Positions 8,953 to 18,557 are shown, numbered from the stretch's first letter. The stretch: DNA of 64,000 bases from Comamonas sp. Y33R10-2 (GCF_019355935.1 NZ_CP079925.1:806001-870000), one strand, 5' to 3'. Made by a program: numbers and translations. The notes: generated from the sequence alone by a model not told the origin.

Positions 8953-10134
8953 GTGAACGATATGAATATTTCCGGTCGCGCCGCCATTGTTGGTTTGGGC
9001 GCTACTGAATTTTCCAAAAACTCCGGCCGTACCGAGCTGCGTCTGGCCATGGAAGCCACACTGGCTGCTCTGGCCGATGCTGGCATCGACCCCAAGGAAG
9101 TGGACGGTTTTTCCTCGTACACCATGGACAAAGTGCCAGAGTACGAAATTGCCCGTCTGCTGGGTTCGCGCAATGTGAACTTCTTCTCGCAAGTGCCTCA
9201 CGGCGGCGGCGCAGCTTGCGCCCCAGTGCTGCACGCTGCGATGGCCGTGGCCACTGGCGTTGCCAAGACCGTGGTGGTGTACCGCGCCATGAACGAGCGC
9301 AGCTGGTACCGCTTTGGCACCGGCGACTACAACTTTGGCGACAAGCCTTTCTTTGATAGCGTGAACTACGGCTGGTACATGCCTTACGGCTTTCATACGC
9401 CAGCCGCTTGGGTGGGCATGTTTGCCCGCCGCTACATGCACGCCTACGGCGCGACCAGCGAAGACTTTGGCCGCGTAGCGGTTGCTGTGCGTGACTTTGC
9501 TGCTACCAATCCTGCAGCGTTCTTCTACAACAAGCCCATCACGCTGGAAGATCATCAAAAGAGCAAATGGGTGGCTGATCCGCTGCACCTGCTGGACTGC
9601 TGCATGGAGTCTGACGGTGCTGTGGCCATGGTCATCACCTCCAGCGACCGCGCCAAGGATTTGAAGGCCAAGCCCGTCTATATCAAGGGCGCAGCCCAAG
9701 GTATGAGCGAAGGTCAGCAATCCATGACTTCCTTTTATCGCAATGACATCACTGACCTGCCTGAGATGGGTCATGTGGCTAACCAGTTGTGGAAGCAAAG
9801 CGGCCTGACGCCTGATGATATTCAGACAGCAGTTTTGTATGACCACTTCACACCGTTTGTCATGACCCAGCTCGAAGAGTTTGGTTTCTGCAAACGCGGC
9901 GAAGCCAAGGAATTTGTGCGTGCCGGTATGCATGCCCGTGGTGGCCGCCTGCCAGTGAACACCCATGGTGGTCAGCTTGGTGAGGCCTATATCCACGGTA
10001 TGAACGGCATTGCCGAAGGCGTGCGCCAAGTGCGCGGCAGTGCGGCCAACCAAGTGGGCGGCGTGCACAACGTGGTTGTAACAGCGGGCACCGGCGTGCC
10101 TACCAGCGGTTTGATTTTGGGCGACCGAGCTTGA
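8953..10134 (+). CDS. Ltp2-like steroid side-chain aldolase (thiolase fold)
   Basis: A 393-residue thiolase-superfamily protein of the lipid-transfer/SCP-x group. VGLGATEFSKNSGRT opens the thiolase fold, PHGGGAAC and CCMESDGAVAMV mark the core, and the C-terminal NTHGGQLGEAYIHG is the usual Ltp signature. In mycobacteria Ltp2 cleaves the 17-hydroxy side-chain CoA ester to a 17-ketosteroid and propionyl-CoA, working with the ChsH2 DUF35 domain. I start at GTG 8953 because GGAGACATTCCT precedes it at good spacing; an in-frame ATG lies at 8962. It is next to the ChsH1-like gene, as in the mycobacterial igr operon. Confidence 0.87.
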   Translation: MNDMNISGRAAIVGLGATEFSKNSGRTELRLAMEATLAALADAGIDPKEVDGFSSYTMDKVPEYEIARLLGSRNVNFFSQVPHGGGAACAPVLHAAMAVATGVAKTVVVYRAMNERSWYRFGTGDYNFGDKPFFDSVNYGWYMPYGFHTPAAWVGMFARRYMHAYGATSEDFGRVAVAVRDFAATNPAAFFYNKPITLEDHQKSKWVADPLHLLDCCMESDGAVAMVITSSDRAKDLKAKPVYIKGAAQGMSEGQQSMTSFYRNDITDLPEMGHVANQLWKQSGLTPDDIQTAVLYDHFTPFVMTQLEEFGFCKRGEAKEFVRAGMHARGGRLPVNTHGGQLGEAYIHGMNGIAEGVRQVRGSAANQVGGVHNVVVTAGTGVPTSGLILGDRA

Positions 10135-10150
10135 TAGAGAAGGGCAAACC

Positions 10151-11332
10151 ATGTTTATTGATTTGACCCCTGAGCAGCACGCACTTCGCCTGAAGTGCCG
10201 TGACTACTTTCAAACACTGATGACGCCAGAGCTCAAGGCCCGCATGCGCGGTGCCGAGAGCGGTGATGAGTTTCGCGACACCATCCGCAAGATGGGGCGC
10301 GACGGCTGGCTGGCCATTGGCTGGCCAAAGGAATATGGCGGTCAGGGCCTGTCGGCGACTGAGCAGCTGATCTTCTTTGAAGAAGCCAACATCGCAGGTG
10401 CTCCTCTGCCTTTTGTGACTATCAGCACCGTGGGCCCCGCGCTCATGGAGCATGGTACCGAAGCGCAGAAGAAGGAGTTTCTGCCCGGCATGGCCACGGG
10501 CGAAATCATCTTCGCCATTGGCTATTCAGAAGCCGGTGCAGGCTCAGACCTGGCCGTGCTCAAGACGCAGGCAGAACTCAAGGGTGAACTGCAAACGGGT
10601 CACTTTGTAGTGAATGGCCAAAAGCTCTGGACCTCGGGCATTGAAGCGGCTGACTACGTGTGGCTGGCTGCACGTACCAGCCAGGAGCTGGCCCGCCACA
10701 AGGGCATCTCCATCATGGTGCTGGACACCAAGGCCAAGGGGTTCTCACACACCTTGATCGAAACCGTGGGCAGCTTCACCGCTGCCACGTATTTCGACAA
10801 TGTAGAAGTACCTGCAACGCGCTTGATTGGTCAGCTCAATGGTGGCTGGCGCCTCATCACGGCCCAGCTCAACCATGAGCGTCTGGGCTTGGGTGCTTGG
10901 TCTGACAAGGTGTTTGCACCCTTCACCAAGGTCTTGCAGTGGGCCAAGGCTAAAGATGAAAACGGCGGCCGCGCCGTAGATCAAGCTTGGGTGCGCCACA
11001 GCTTGGCTGAGTGCTATGCACGCATTGAAGCCATGCGCCTGACCAACTTCCGCATTGCGGCGGGTCTGGAAGCGGGAGTTATGGATGTCAGCTTGGCCTC
11101 GGCCACCAAGGTCTATGGCTCTGAAGGCGTGATCGAGGTGCTTCACCGTCTGATGGACATCGTGGGCAGCAGCTCTTTGGTGCGTGGTGATTCGGCTGCG
11201 GCTTTCCTGATGGGCGAGCTGGAGTTTGAAGTGCGCGCTGCCACGGTGAACACCTTTGGCGGTGGCACCAATGAAATTCAGCGCGAGCTGATTGCGCAGT
11301 TTGGCTTGGGCATGCCAAGAGCGCAGCGCTGA
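10151..11332 (+). CDS. Acyl-CoA dehydrogenase subunit (ChsE2/FadE28-like)
   Basis: A 393-residue acyl-CoA dehydrogenase. It has GYSEAGAGSDLAVLKT in the middle domain, HERLGLGAW, and the C-terminal TFGGGTNEIQRELIAQFGLG. At the position where medium-chain enzymes carry the catalytic Glu (YEGT) this protein has Gly, so the base is expected from another helix or subunit. Best read as the partner of the gene at 7395 in a heterotetramer that introduces the side-chain double bond. It starts 16 bp after the aldolase gene. Confidence 0.85.
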   Translation: MFIDLTPEQHALRLKCRDYFQTLMTPELKARMRGAESGDEFRDTIRKMGRDGWLAIGWPKEYGGQGLSATEQLIFFEEANIAGAPLPFVTISTVGPALMEHGTEAQKKEFLPGMATGEIIFAIGYSEAGAGSDLAVLKTQAELKGELQTGHFVVNGQKLWTSGIEAADYVWLAARTSQELARHKGISIMVLDTKAKGFSHTLIETVGSFTAATYFDNVEVPATRLIGQLNGGWRLITAQLNHERLGLGAWSDKVFAPFTKVLQWAKAKDENGGRAVDQAWVRHSLAECYARIEAMRLTNFRIAAGLEAGVMDVSLASATKVYGSEGVIEVLHRLMDIVGSSSLVRGDSAAAFLMGELEFEVRAATVNTFGGGTNEIQRELIAQFGLGMPRAQR

Positions 11333-11393
11333 TGAGCTGCATGCAATGACGTTTGGCCGATCCCGGCAAAGATAAGAAACAAGGAGACAAGGG

Positions 11394-13235
11394 ATGACCA
11401 CAGCAACGATGACACGTGAGATAGCGGCCCCGATGGGGGCGCTCATCTCGCGTGAGGAAACACAAAAAAAACTCGATGGTCGCTCGGCTGTTGTCATGAA
11501 GTACGTGGCAGACATGCCCCATACGATTGCAGATCGCTTTGAGGAATGTGCACAGCGACTCGCTGACCGCCCCTTTCTGCTGGAAGGCGACGAAAGCTAC
11601 ACCTATGCACAGCTCAACAGCCGTGCCAATCAGGTAGCCCGTGCGCTGGAGGCACAAGGTGTGCGCAAGGGCGATGTGGTCGCCATGTCGCTGGAAAACC
11701 GTGCGGCCTTCTTCTTCGTCTGGCTGGCTGTCAACAAGCTGGGAGCTGTCTCGGCCTTCATGAACACCTACATTCAGGGCAAGCCACTGGTGCACAGCCT
11801 GAGTGTGACGAATACCAAGTTCGTGGTGGTGGGGGAAGAGTGCGCTGCTCTGTACGCGGCCACAGAAGATTTGCCGGCCGTGAAATATCTGCACTGGCCT
11901 GATGCAGACCGTCCGGCGGATGCCAAGGTGCTGGCGCAGTTCGGCCCGGACTTGGAACAACTGTCACAAGGTCTGGATACGGCTAACGGCCCTGCTGAAT
12001 GGCGCGCAGGTGTGGTGGGCGGGGATACCGCGCAGTACATCTTCACGTCGGGCACCACAGGTCTGCCCAAGGCAGCCGTGGTGAGCCACGCGCGCTGGCT
12101 GATGTCTGGCGAGTCCATGCAGGTGCTGTGGAACATCCAGCAAAACGACCGTTTCTATTGCTTCTTGCCCATGTACCATGCCGCAGCCTCCATGTCTGCG
12201 ACGGGTACCGCGCTGTGCGCCGGTGCCAGTGTGGTAGTGCGCCGCAAATTCAGCCGTAGCGAGTTCTGGAGTGACGTTCGTCGCTACGGCATCACGTTCT
12301 GCCAGTATGTGGGCGAAATCTGCCGCTTCTTGCTGAGCGTGCCGCCTGCCGCCAATGACAGAGAGCACACGCTGTGCAAGATGTCGGGCACCGGCATGAC
12401 ACAGGAAATCTGGCAACAATGGTCCGAGCGTTTCGGCAGCCATTTCCAGATCTTTGAAGGCTGGGGCAGCACTGAGGCCAACGCCAGCACCATCAACGTG
12501 GATAACCGCATTGGCTCTTGCGGTCGCGTTCCGTTCTGGGAAAAGACCAATCTGCGACTGGTCAAGTACGACCAGGAGACGGGTGAGCATGTTCGTGATG
12601 CCAATGGCTTTTTGCAACTGGCCGATGTGAACGAACCCGGTGAAGCGTTGGGGATGCTGATTCAGTACCCCGGCGTGATGGCTGGCCGCTTCGAGGGTTA
12701 CACCAGCGCTGAAGCCACCGAAAAGAAGATTTTGCGCAATGTGTTTGCCGAGGGTGATGCCTGGTGGTCGTCGGGTGACTTACTGCGTTGCGACGAAGAT
12801 GGTTACTGCTGGTTTGTGGACCGCATTGGCGATACGTTCCGCTGGAAGAGTGAAAACGTGTCGACCATGGAAGTGAGCGATGCCTTGGGCGATTTCAAGG
12901 GGCTGGATGCCATTACGGTCTATGGCGTGCAAGTACCTGGTCACGGTGGCCGTGCTGGCATGGCTGCTCTGGTGATGCAGGAAGGTGTGGCGTTTGACCC
13001 CAAGGAGTTTTGGAGTCTGGCTCTCAAGCGTCTTCCTCGCTACGCCGCGCCCCAGTTTGTGCGCCTGATGGCTGCGCCGGACATGACGGGCAACTACAAG
13101 CTGCGTAAGGTGGATTTGCAGAAGCAGGGCTACGACAGCACGCAAACCAGCGACCCGCTGTTTGTACGCAACGACAAGCTGCAGACCTATGTGCCAGTGA
13201 CAGACGCCAGCGTCAAAGAGGCTCTGAGTGCATAG
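11394..13235 (+). CDS. FATP-type acyl-CoA synthetase for steroid acids
   Basis: A 613-residue AMP-forming ligase of the very-long-chain/FATP group that includes bile-acid CoA ligases. The P-loop motif FTSGTTGLPKA is near residue 220, the adenylate motif EGWGSTEAN near 356, and the WWSSGDLLRCDEDGY and GDTFRWKSENVS motifs follow; the C-terminus (KVDLQKQGYD) is family-typical. It should activate the steroid side-chain carboxylate with ATP and CoA. It begins after AAGGAGACAAGGG and overlaps the MBL-fold gene by 8 bp, which implies translational coupling. Confidence 0.87.
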   Translation: MTTATMTREIAAPMGALISREETQKKLDGRSAVVMKYVADMPHTIADRFEECAQRLADRPFLLEGDESYTYAQLNSRANQVARALEAQGVRKGDVVAMSLENRAAFFFVWLAVNKLGAVSAFMNTYIQGKPLVHSLSVTNTKFVVVGEECAALYAATEDLPAVKYLHWPDADRPADAKVLAQFGPDLEQLSQGLDTANGPAEWRAGVVGGDTAQYIFTSGTTGLPKAAVVSHARWLMSGESMQVLWNIQQNDRFYCFLPMYHAAASMSATGTALCAGASVVVRRKFSRSEFWSDVRRYGITFCQYVGEICRFLLSVPPAANDREHTLCKMSGTGMTQEIWQQWSERFGSHFQIFEGWGSTEANASTINVDNRIGSCGRVPFWEKTNLRLVKYDQETGEHVRDANGFLQLADVNEPGEALGMLIQYPGVMAGRFEGYTSAEATEKKILRNVFAEGDAWWSSGDLLRCDEDGYCWFVDRIGDTFRWKSENVSTMEVSDALGDFKGLDAITVYGVQVPGHGGRAGMAALVMQEGVAFDPKEFWSLALKRLPRYAAPQFVRLMAAPDMTGNYKLRKVDLQKQGYDSTQTSDPLFVRNDKLQTYVPVTDASVKEALSA

Positions 13236-14295
13236 GGAGCCAGTCAAGGAGCGTGAGCGCATCAAGCCGCCTGATGTGCTGAACTACCCGTTCGAGCCGC
13301 CCAAGGCTGACGGCAGTCATGTGGAAATTGCGCCGGGCCTGCTGTGGTTGCGCATGCCCATGCCCATGACGCTGGACCATATCAACGTGTATCTGCTGCG
13401 TGATGGTGAGGGGTGGGCGGTGGTGGATACCGGTCTTGGCATTCCCCGGACTTTCGAGCTGTGGGAGCAGATTTTCACGGAAAAGCTGGCGGGTCAGCCT
13501 TTGACGCGCTTGATTTGCACCCACTGCCACTATGACCATGCGGGCGCTGCACACTGGTTGCAGGAGCGCTTTGACGTGCCGCTGCTGATGACCTATGGCG
13601 AGTTCATGATGCTGCGCTCGCTGATGGGCCCGCCTCCTGATCCGATGCCGCAATCGCACTGTGACTTCTATGCCAAGGCGGGTGTGACAGATGAGGAACT
13701 GGGCGTCATGGTCAGTGCCATGCGCAAAGATCCTTTTATGCCCAAGCATCCTCACAGCTACCAGCGCATTCGCCCCGGTGAAGTGCTACAGATTGGTGAG
13801 CGCAAGTGGCGTGTAGTGCTTGGAGAAGGACACTCTCCGGAGCATGCGTGCCTGTACAACGAGGCGGAAGGCATTTTGCTGGCCGGCGATCAGGTCCTGC
13901 CGCGTATCACATCTAACGTGATGGTCACGCCGATCGAGCCCGAGGGCAATCCACTGAAGTACTGGATGGACTCTTTGCATCGCCTGCGTGAGTTGCCCGC
14001 CAATACGCTGGTTTTGCCTTCGCATCAGGGTGTGTTTTATGGTCTGCACGAGCGGCTGGATCAGGTGCGCGAGCACCATGAGCAGCAATTCGATCTGATC
14101 AAAGAGCACCTGCTCGAAGTTGGCAAGGCCAGCGCGGCTGAACTGATGGTGGTGCTGTTTCCCCGATTGCGCGGACCGATTGATCGGCTCATGGCACTAG
14201 GGGAAACCATAGCGCATTTAAACCTGCTCAAACATGCTGGCGTGCTTTTACGTCAGTCTGGCACGGGCAAGATTGAGTACTTCTCGTTGGCATAA
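13228..14295 (+). CDS. MBL-fold metallo-hydrolase
   Basis: A 355-residue metallo-beta-lactamase-fold hydrolase. CTHCHYDHAGAAHWL near 98-112 is the metal-binding HxHxDH-type motif; GEGHSPEHACLY and AGDQVLPR give further ligands, and a C-terminal helical/winged segment follows. The substrate is unknown. Its place between the CoA ligase and a dehydrogenase, with an 8-bp overlap upstream and 12-bp spacing downstream, ties it to steroid catabolism; a CoA-thioester or lactone hydrolase role is conceivable but unproven. The start is GTG at 13228. Confidence 0.82.
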   Translation: MHREPVKERERIKPPDVLNYPFEPPKADGSHVEIAPGLLWLRMPMPMTLDHINVYLLRDGEGWAVVDTGLGIPRTFELWEQIFTEKLAGQPLTRLICTHCHYDHAGAAHWLQERFDVPLLMTYGEFMMLRSLMGPPPDPMPQSHCDFYAKAGVTDEELGVMVSAMRKDPFMPKHPHSYQRIRPGEVLQIGERKWRVVLGEGHSPEHACLYNEAEGILLAGDQVLPRITSNVMVTPIEPEGNPLKYWMDSLHRLRELPANTLVLPSHQGVFYGLHERLDQVREHHEQQFDLIKEHLLEVGKASAAELMVVLFPRLRGPIDRLMALGETIAHLNLLKHAGVLLRQSGTGKIEYFSLA

Positions 14296-14307
14296 GGTAA
14301 AGAAGCC

Positions 14308-15501
14308 ATGACGGAACTAGAAACATTCAAACAAGAAGTCGCTGCTTGGTTGCAAGAAAACTGCCCGGCCAGCATGCGTCGTCCTATCGTCTCGGAAGAA
14401 ATGGTGTGGGGTAGCTCCAAGCTGGAGTTCATCAGCGAAGACCAAAAACTATGGTTTGAGCGCATGCGCGACCGTGGCTGGTTTGCACCCTCATGGCCCA
14501 AAGAATATGGCGGTGGTGGCCTGAGCCCCAAAGAAGCGCGCATTCTGGAAACTGAGATGGCGCGTCTGGGCTGCCGCCAGCCTCAGTACAACCTGGGTGT
14601 GTGGATGTTGGGCCCCGTGTTGGTTGAAGTGGGCACGCACGAGCAAAAGCTGGAGCACTTGGTGCCCATGATGCGCGGCAAGCAGCGCTGGTGCCAGGGC
14701 TTTTCCGAGCCCAATGCGGGCTCCGACTTGGCCAGTCTCAAAACATCAGCCAAGCGCGTGACGGATGAGCAGGGCGAAGCCTATATCGTCAACGGCGGCA
14801 AGATTTGGACGTCGGATGGTGACAAGGGCGACTGGATGTATGCGCTGGTGCGTACCGACAGCGGCGCGAAAAAGCAAGAAGGCATCAGCTTCATCCTCAT
14901 CGACATGAAGAGCCCCGGCGTGACGGTCAAGCCCATTGAGTTGATCAGTGGAAAGTCTAGCTTTTGCCAAGTGTTCTTTGACGATGTGCGCGTGCCGGTG
15001 CGTCAGTTGGTTGGCAAGGAAGGCGAAGGCTGGGCGCTGGCCAAAAAGCTGCTCCAGCACGAGCGTGCCGCCATGTCCAAGTTCACCGAAGGCGGTGCTC
15101 CATCGCACGATGCGGTGAAGTCTGCACTGCCTTACATCGTGGATGAGCAGGGTCAGGTCAACGATGCAGTGCTGCGTGACAAGCTCGCCAGCGTACTGAT
15201 GGACTCACAGGCTTTTGGCTTGACACACCGCCGCGTGACGGAGAAAGCGCTGGCACGACAGGATGTTTCTGGCCCTTCTAGCATTATGAAACTGGTGCAA
15301 ACCGAGCAAGAAGTGTCTAAGTACGAGTTGCTTGAGCAAGCGATGGGTCTGCGTGGCTTGGGCTGGGAAGGTGACGACTTTAGCGCTGATGAGCTGGAGG
15401 TTTGCCGTGCTTGGCTGCGCTCTAAGAGTTACACGATTGCCGGCGGAAGCTCGGAAGTGCAGCTGAACATCATCGCTAAGCGAGTCCTAGAGTTGCCGTA
15501 A
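14308..15501 (+). CDS. Acyl-CoA dehydrogenase, second pair, large partner
   Basis: A 397-residue acyl-CoA dehydrogenase. SWPKEYGGGGLSPKEA, GFSEPNAGSDLASLKT, GGKIWTSDGDKGDW and the C-terminal TIAGGSSEVQLNIIAKRVL are all present. As in the gene at 10151, Gly replaces the medium-chain catalytic Glu in the C-terminal motif. With the gene at 15632 it forms the second candidate heteromeric pair of the locus, probably for another round of side-chain or ring beta-oxidation. Confidence 0.85.
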   Translation: MTELETFKQEVAAWLQENCPASMRRPIVSEEMVWGSSKLEFISEDQKLWFERMRDRGWFAPSWPKEYGGGGLSPKEARILETEMARLGCRQPQYNLGVWMLGPVLVEVGTHEQKLEHLVPMMRGKQRWCQGFSEPNAGSDLASLKTSAKRVTDEQGEAYIVNGGKIWTSDGDKGDWMYALVRTDSGAKKQEGISFILIDMKSPGVTVKPIELISGKSSFCQVFFDDVRVPVRQLVGKEGEGWALAKKLLQHERAAMSKFTEGGAPSHDAVKSALPYIVDEQGQVNDAVLRDKLASVLMDSQAFGLTHRRVTEKALARQDVSGPSSIMKLVQTEQEVSKYELLEQAMGLRGLGWEGDDFSADELEVCRAWLRSKSYTIAGGSSEVQLNIIAKRVLELP

Positions 15502-15512
15502 CCCTTGGGGCG

Positions 15513-15573
15513 CTTGGCGCCTTCCTCCAAGGAGGGGGCCAAGATCGCTGCCGGGCGGCACTTACTGGCTGCC
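15513..15573. other. Tandem inverted repeats between dehydrogenase genes
   Basis: Two hairpin-forming segments lie in the 130-bp spacer. One is CTTGGCGCCTTCCTCC against GGAGGGGGCCAAG (15513-15543). The other pairs GCGGCA with TGCCGC near 15553-15573. Neither is followed by a T-run, so they look like RNA-processing or partial-termination structures rather than a full terminator. Confidence 0.5.
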
Positions 15574-15631
15574 GCGAATGTGGTCTGGCGTAGGTATTAC
15601 GGATAACGAAATAAAAAATGGAGACAAGAAA

Positions 15632-16759
15632 ATGACCATGCTTTTGTCGCAAGAGCAAGAATTGCTCAAGGACAGTGCTGTTGCCTTTTTGGCCGAAGAA
15701 GGACCCGTGGCTCAGCAGCGCCGCCTGCGTGACGAGAAGGTTGAGCAGGGCTTTGACGCCCAACTGTGGCAGCAGATGGTGGAGATGGGCTGGCCTGTCG
15801 CCGTGCTGCCTGAAAATCACGATGGTTTGGCCGCAGGCTATCTGGGTATGGGCGCTGTATTTGAGGCTATTGGGCGCAATTTGTCGGCTCAGCCTTTGCT
15901 CACTCAAGCAGTCATCGCCCCGGAGCTTCTGATTCGCGCAGGCTCTGCCGCGCAGCAGTCGCAATGGCTACCTTTGCTGGCGGCTGGCGAAGCGCGTATT
16001 GCGCTGGCGACCGATGAGCAGTCGGGCGAGCATCTGCCTGCCAAGCTCAATACCGTGGCGACTCAAACCAGCGCGGGCTGGAGCCTCAGCGGGGAGAAGT
16101 ATTTTGTGATCGACGGTGTGGGTGCTACGGCTTTTGCAGTGCTGGCTGCATCTGGTGAAGGCGCACCGGGGCTGTGGTTGGTGCCTGCGGATGCTCCTGG
16201 CGTCACGGTTCATCGTCAGTCCTTGATTGATAGCCGCAATATGGCGCGTGTGCAGTTTGACCAAGTAGAGCTGACGGCCGAAATGGCCCTGGTTGCCATG
16301 CCTGCCGCTAAAGCGCTGGATGAAGTGCTTGACCGTGCGCGTGCTTGCATGGCCTCTGAAGCACTGGGCTTGATGCGCGAAGTTTTTGAGCGCACCGTGT
16401 CGTACCTCAAAGAGCGTGTGCAGTTTGATACGGTGATTGGCTCTTTTCAGGCCCTTCAGCATCGCGCATCGCGCCTGTATGTGGAACTGGAGTTGCTGGA
16501 AAGCTGCGTGCTGGCCGCCCATGAAGCCATTGACTCTGGCAAAGAAACCCATGTGGCCGAGCTGGCCAGTCTGGCCAAGGCCAAAGCCGCTGATTTGTGC
16601 GAGAAGCTTTGCAATGAAGCCGTTCAGCTGCACGGAGGTATTGGCGTGACCGATGAGCTCGATATTGGGCTGTTCTTTAAACGCGCACGTGTGTTGCAGC
16701 GGCTGCTGGGGGATGGTGGTTTTCACCGAGCCCGCTTTGCTCAGCTGAAAGGATTTTGA
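15632..16759 (+). CDS. Acyl-CoA dehydrogenase, second pair, small partner
   Basis: A 375-residue acyl-CoA dehydrogenase-fold protein. It has an N-terminal helical domain, KERVQFDTVIGSFQALQHR for FAD binding, and AVQLHGGIGVTDELDIGLFF near the end. It ends LLGDGGFHRARF, with no YEGT-like catalytic motif, so it resembles the non-canonical partner of ChsE-type heteromers. The ATG at 15632 follows AATGGAGACAAGAAA and is preferred over an upstream ATG at 15578. One base separates its stop from the next gene. Confidence 0.85.
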   Translation: MTMLLSQEQELLKDSAVAFLAEEGPVAQQRRLRDEKVEQGFDAQLWQQMVEMGWPVAVLPENHDGLAAGYLGMGAVFEAIGRNLSAQPLLTQAVIAPELLIRAGSAAQQSQWLPLLAAGEARIALATDEQSGEHLPAKLNTVATQTSAGWSLSGEKYFVIDGVGATAFAVLAASGEGAPGLWLVPADAPGVTVHRQSLIDSRNMARVQFDQVELTAEMALVAMPAAKALDEVLDRARACMASEALGLMREVFERTVSYLKERVQFDTVIGSFQALQHRASRLYVELELLESCVLAAHEAIDSGKETHVAELASLAKAKAADLCEKLCNEAVQLHGGIGVTDELDIGLFFKRARVLQRLLGDGGFHRARFAQLKGF

Positions 16760-16760
16760 G

Positions 16761-18476
16761 ATGACGACAGAGACCTGTGCCGCGCCCACTATTGGCGAGC
16801 AAATCAAGGGCGTTCGCGCTCAGCTGACCTCGCCCGGAGCGCCGTTTGAAATCCAGCAAATCACGCTGGCTGATGGCCGCAATGTGTCGGCCTATTGCAA
16901 TGCTTTTCAGAACCTGCCCCAGTTCATCAACGCCGGGCGCGCCCACGGTGCAGCTGAATTTCTGGTGTATGGCGACGACCGCTGGACGTTTGATCGTTTC
17001 TTTGCCGCAGCTGATGCGCTGGCCAGTCGCCTGCAAAAGCTCCATGGCCTGAAGGCCGGTGAGCGCGTGGCCATTGCCATGCGTAACCGCCCCGAATGGG
17101 CAGTGGCGTTTGCGGCTGTGGCTTTGCTGGGTGCAGTGCCCGTGCCGCTCAATAGTTTTGGTTTGAGCAGCGAGCTGATGGCGAACCTTGAAGACACCAC
17201 GCCTGTCATATTGTTTTGCGATGCAGATCGCTATGCACGCGTCAAGGACGCTATCGCCGGTCAGCCAATCACGACGGTGGTGGTCGACGGCGAGGGTGGC
17301 GATGCCAGCTGGGCTGAGCTGACGGCGGCTGGTCACGACGGTTTTGCCCCGCCGCAGCTGGACTCTGATGTGCCAGCGCTGGTCCTGTTCACCTCGGGTG
17401 CAACCAGCCGTGCCAAGGGCGTTGAGTCAACGCATCGCGCGGTATGCCAAGGCTTGTTCAATATTGACTTCATTGGCGCATTGGCTGCAGTGACATCGCC
17501 CGATGCGATTGCAGCCATCATGGCGCGCCAGTTGCAGCCCACTACGCTGTCTGCGGTTCCACTGTTCCACGTCAGCGGCCTGCACGCGCAGTTTCTGGTC
17601 AGCTTGCGTCATGGTCGCCGCCTGATCTTTATTCACCGCTGGGAGCCTGAAAATGCGGCCGATCTGATCCGTAAGGAAAAAGTCACCCAGTTCAATGGCG
17701 CACCCAGCATGGTGCAGCAGCTCATCAGCTTGCCGGGCTTTGAGCAGCCAGAGAACTCGGGCAACCTTTCTGGAGTTGGCTTTGGCGGCGCAGGCCTGCA
17801 TCCGCGCTTGATTGATGAGGTGCTGGGCAAGTTCAGCGGCCGTATGTCCGGCATCGGCTTTGGCTTGACGGAGTCCAACGGGGTCTGCGCAGGCAGCTCT
17901 GGGCGCATGTTTGAGGCGCATCCTCGCAGCTCCGGTGTGTTGTCTCCCATCATTGAGGTTCGCATTGCCGATCTGGATGGGACGGCCTTGCCTGCCGGAT
18001 CAGCAGGAGAAATCTGGCTGCGCGGTGTGACCCTGATGGAGCGCTATTGCGGCGATGCCGAGGCTACGGAAAACGCCATGCGCGGCGGCTGGTTCCATAC
18101 AGGGGACATAGGTGTTCTGGATGAATCGGGATTTTTGACCATCGTTGACCGTATCAAGGATGTGATCAACCGCAGTGGCGAAAAAATCGCGGCAGCTGAG
18201 GTCGAGTCCTGTTTGCTGCAACACGAAGCACTGGAAGAGGCCGCCGTGTTCTCCATGCCGCATGAGGTGACCGGTGAGCAGGTGGTTGCCGTGGTGGTGG
18301 GCAAACCCTGGAGTCTGGTGACGCCTGAGGCCTTGCGTGACTTTGTGGCGCAGCGCCTGGCAAGCTACAAAGTGCCGACGAAGATCATGGTGCGTAAGCA
18401 GCCTTTGCCACGCAATCCTGCCGGAAAGATGCTCAAGGCAGACATTCGTAAAGAGTGCGCTCACCTGATGAGTTAA
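16761..18476 (+). CDS. Class I adenylate-forming acyl-CoA ligase
   Basis: A 571-residue AMP-dependent CoA ligase. LFTSGATSRAKGVESTH near 212-228 is the phosphate-binding loop, GFGLTESNGV the adenine motif, WFHTGDIGVLDESGFL with VDRIKDVINRSGEKI the hinge, and LPRNPAGKMLKADIR carries the catalytic lysine near the end. It is distinct from the FATP-type ligase at 11394, so the locus holds two ligases for different steroid acids. It is the last gene before a strong terminator. Confidence 0.87.
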   Translation: MTTETCAAPTIGEQIKGVRAQLTSPGAPFEIQQITLADGRNVSAYCNAFQNLPQFINAGRAHGAAEFLVYGDDRWTFDRFFAAADALASRLQKLHGLKAGERVAIAMRNRPEWAVAFAAVALLGAVPVPLNSFGLSSELMANLEDTTPVILFCDADRYARVKDAIAGQPITTVVVDGEGGDASWAELTAAGHDGFAPPQLDSDVPALVLFTSGATSRAKGVESTHRAVCQGLFNIDFIGALAAVTSPDAIAAIMARQLQPTTLSAVPLFHVSGLHAQFLVSLRHGRRLIFIHRWEPENAADLIRKEKVTQFNGAPSMVQQLISLPGFEQPENSGNLSGVGFGGAGLHPRLIDEVLGKFSGRMSGIGFGLTESNGVCAGSSGRMFEAHPRSSGVLSPIIEVRIADLDGTALPAGSAGEIWLRGVTLMERYCGDAEATENAMRGGWFHTGDIGVLDESGFLTIVDRIKDVINRSGEKIAAAEVESCLLQHEALEEAAVFSMPHEVTGEQVVAVVVGKPWSLVTPEALRDFVAQRLASYKVPTKIMVRKQPLPRNPAGKMLKADIRKECAHLMS

Positions 18477-18518
18477 TGCACTGTTCTGGGTTGTCCTAGG
18501 ACTTTCCCCAGAGTCTTC

Positions 18519-18557
18519 AAAAAGCCTGCTGCCGCGACATGCGTCAGCAGGCTTTTT
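18519..18557 (+). terminator. Rho-independent terminator after the side-chain operon
   Basis: A 13-bp stem AAAAAGCCTGCTG / CAGCAGGCTTTTT with a 13-nt loop, followed by the T-run; it lies 43 bp after the ligase stop. Confidence 0.85.

Noticed and set aside
8899..10152. Long open frame on the minus strand opposite the Ltp2-like aldolase (and similar ones opposite 6428-7381, 20158-21663 and 31202-32491)
   Set aside because: These mirror well-identified genes on the other strand, have His/Ala/Gln-rich low-quality translations and no ribosome-binding sites; they arise from codon bias in GC-rich DNA.
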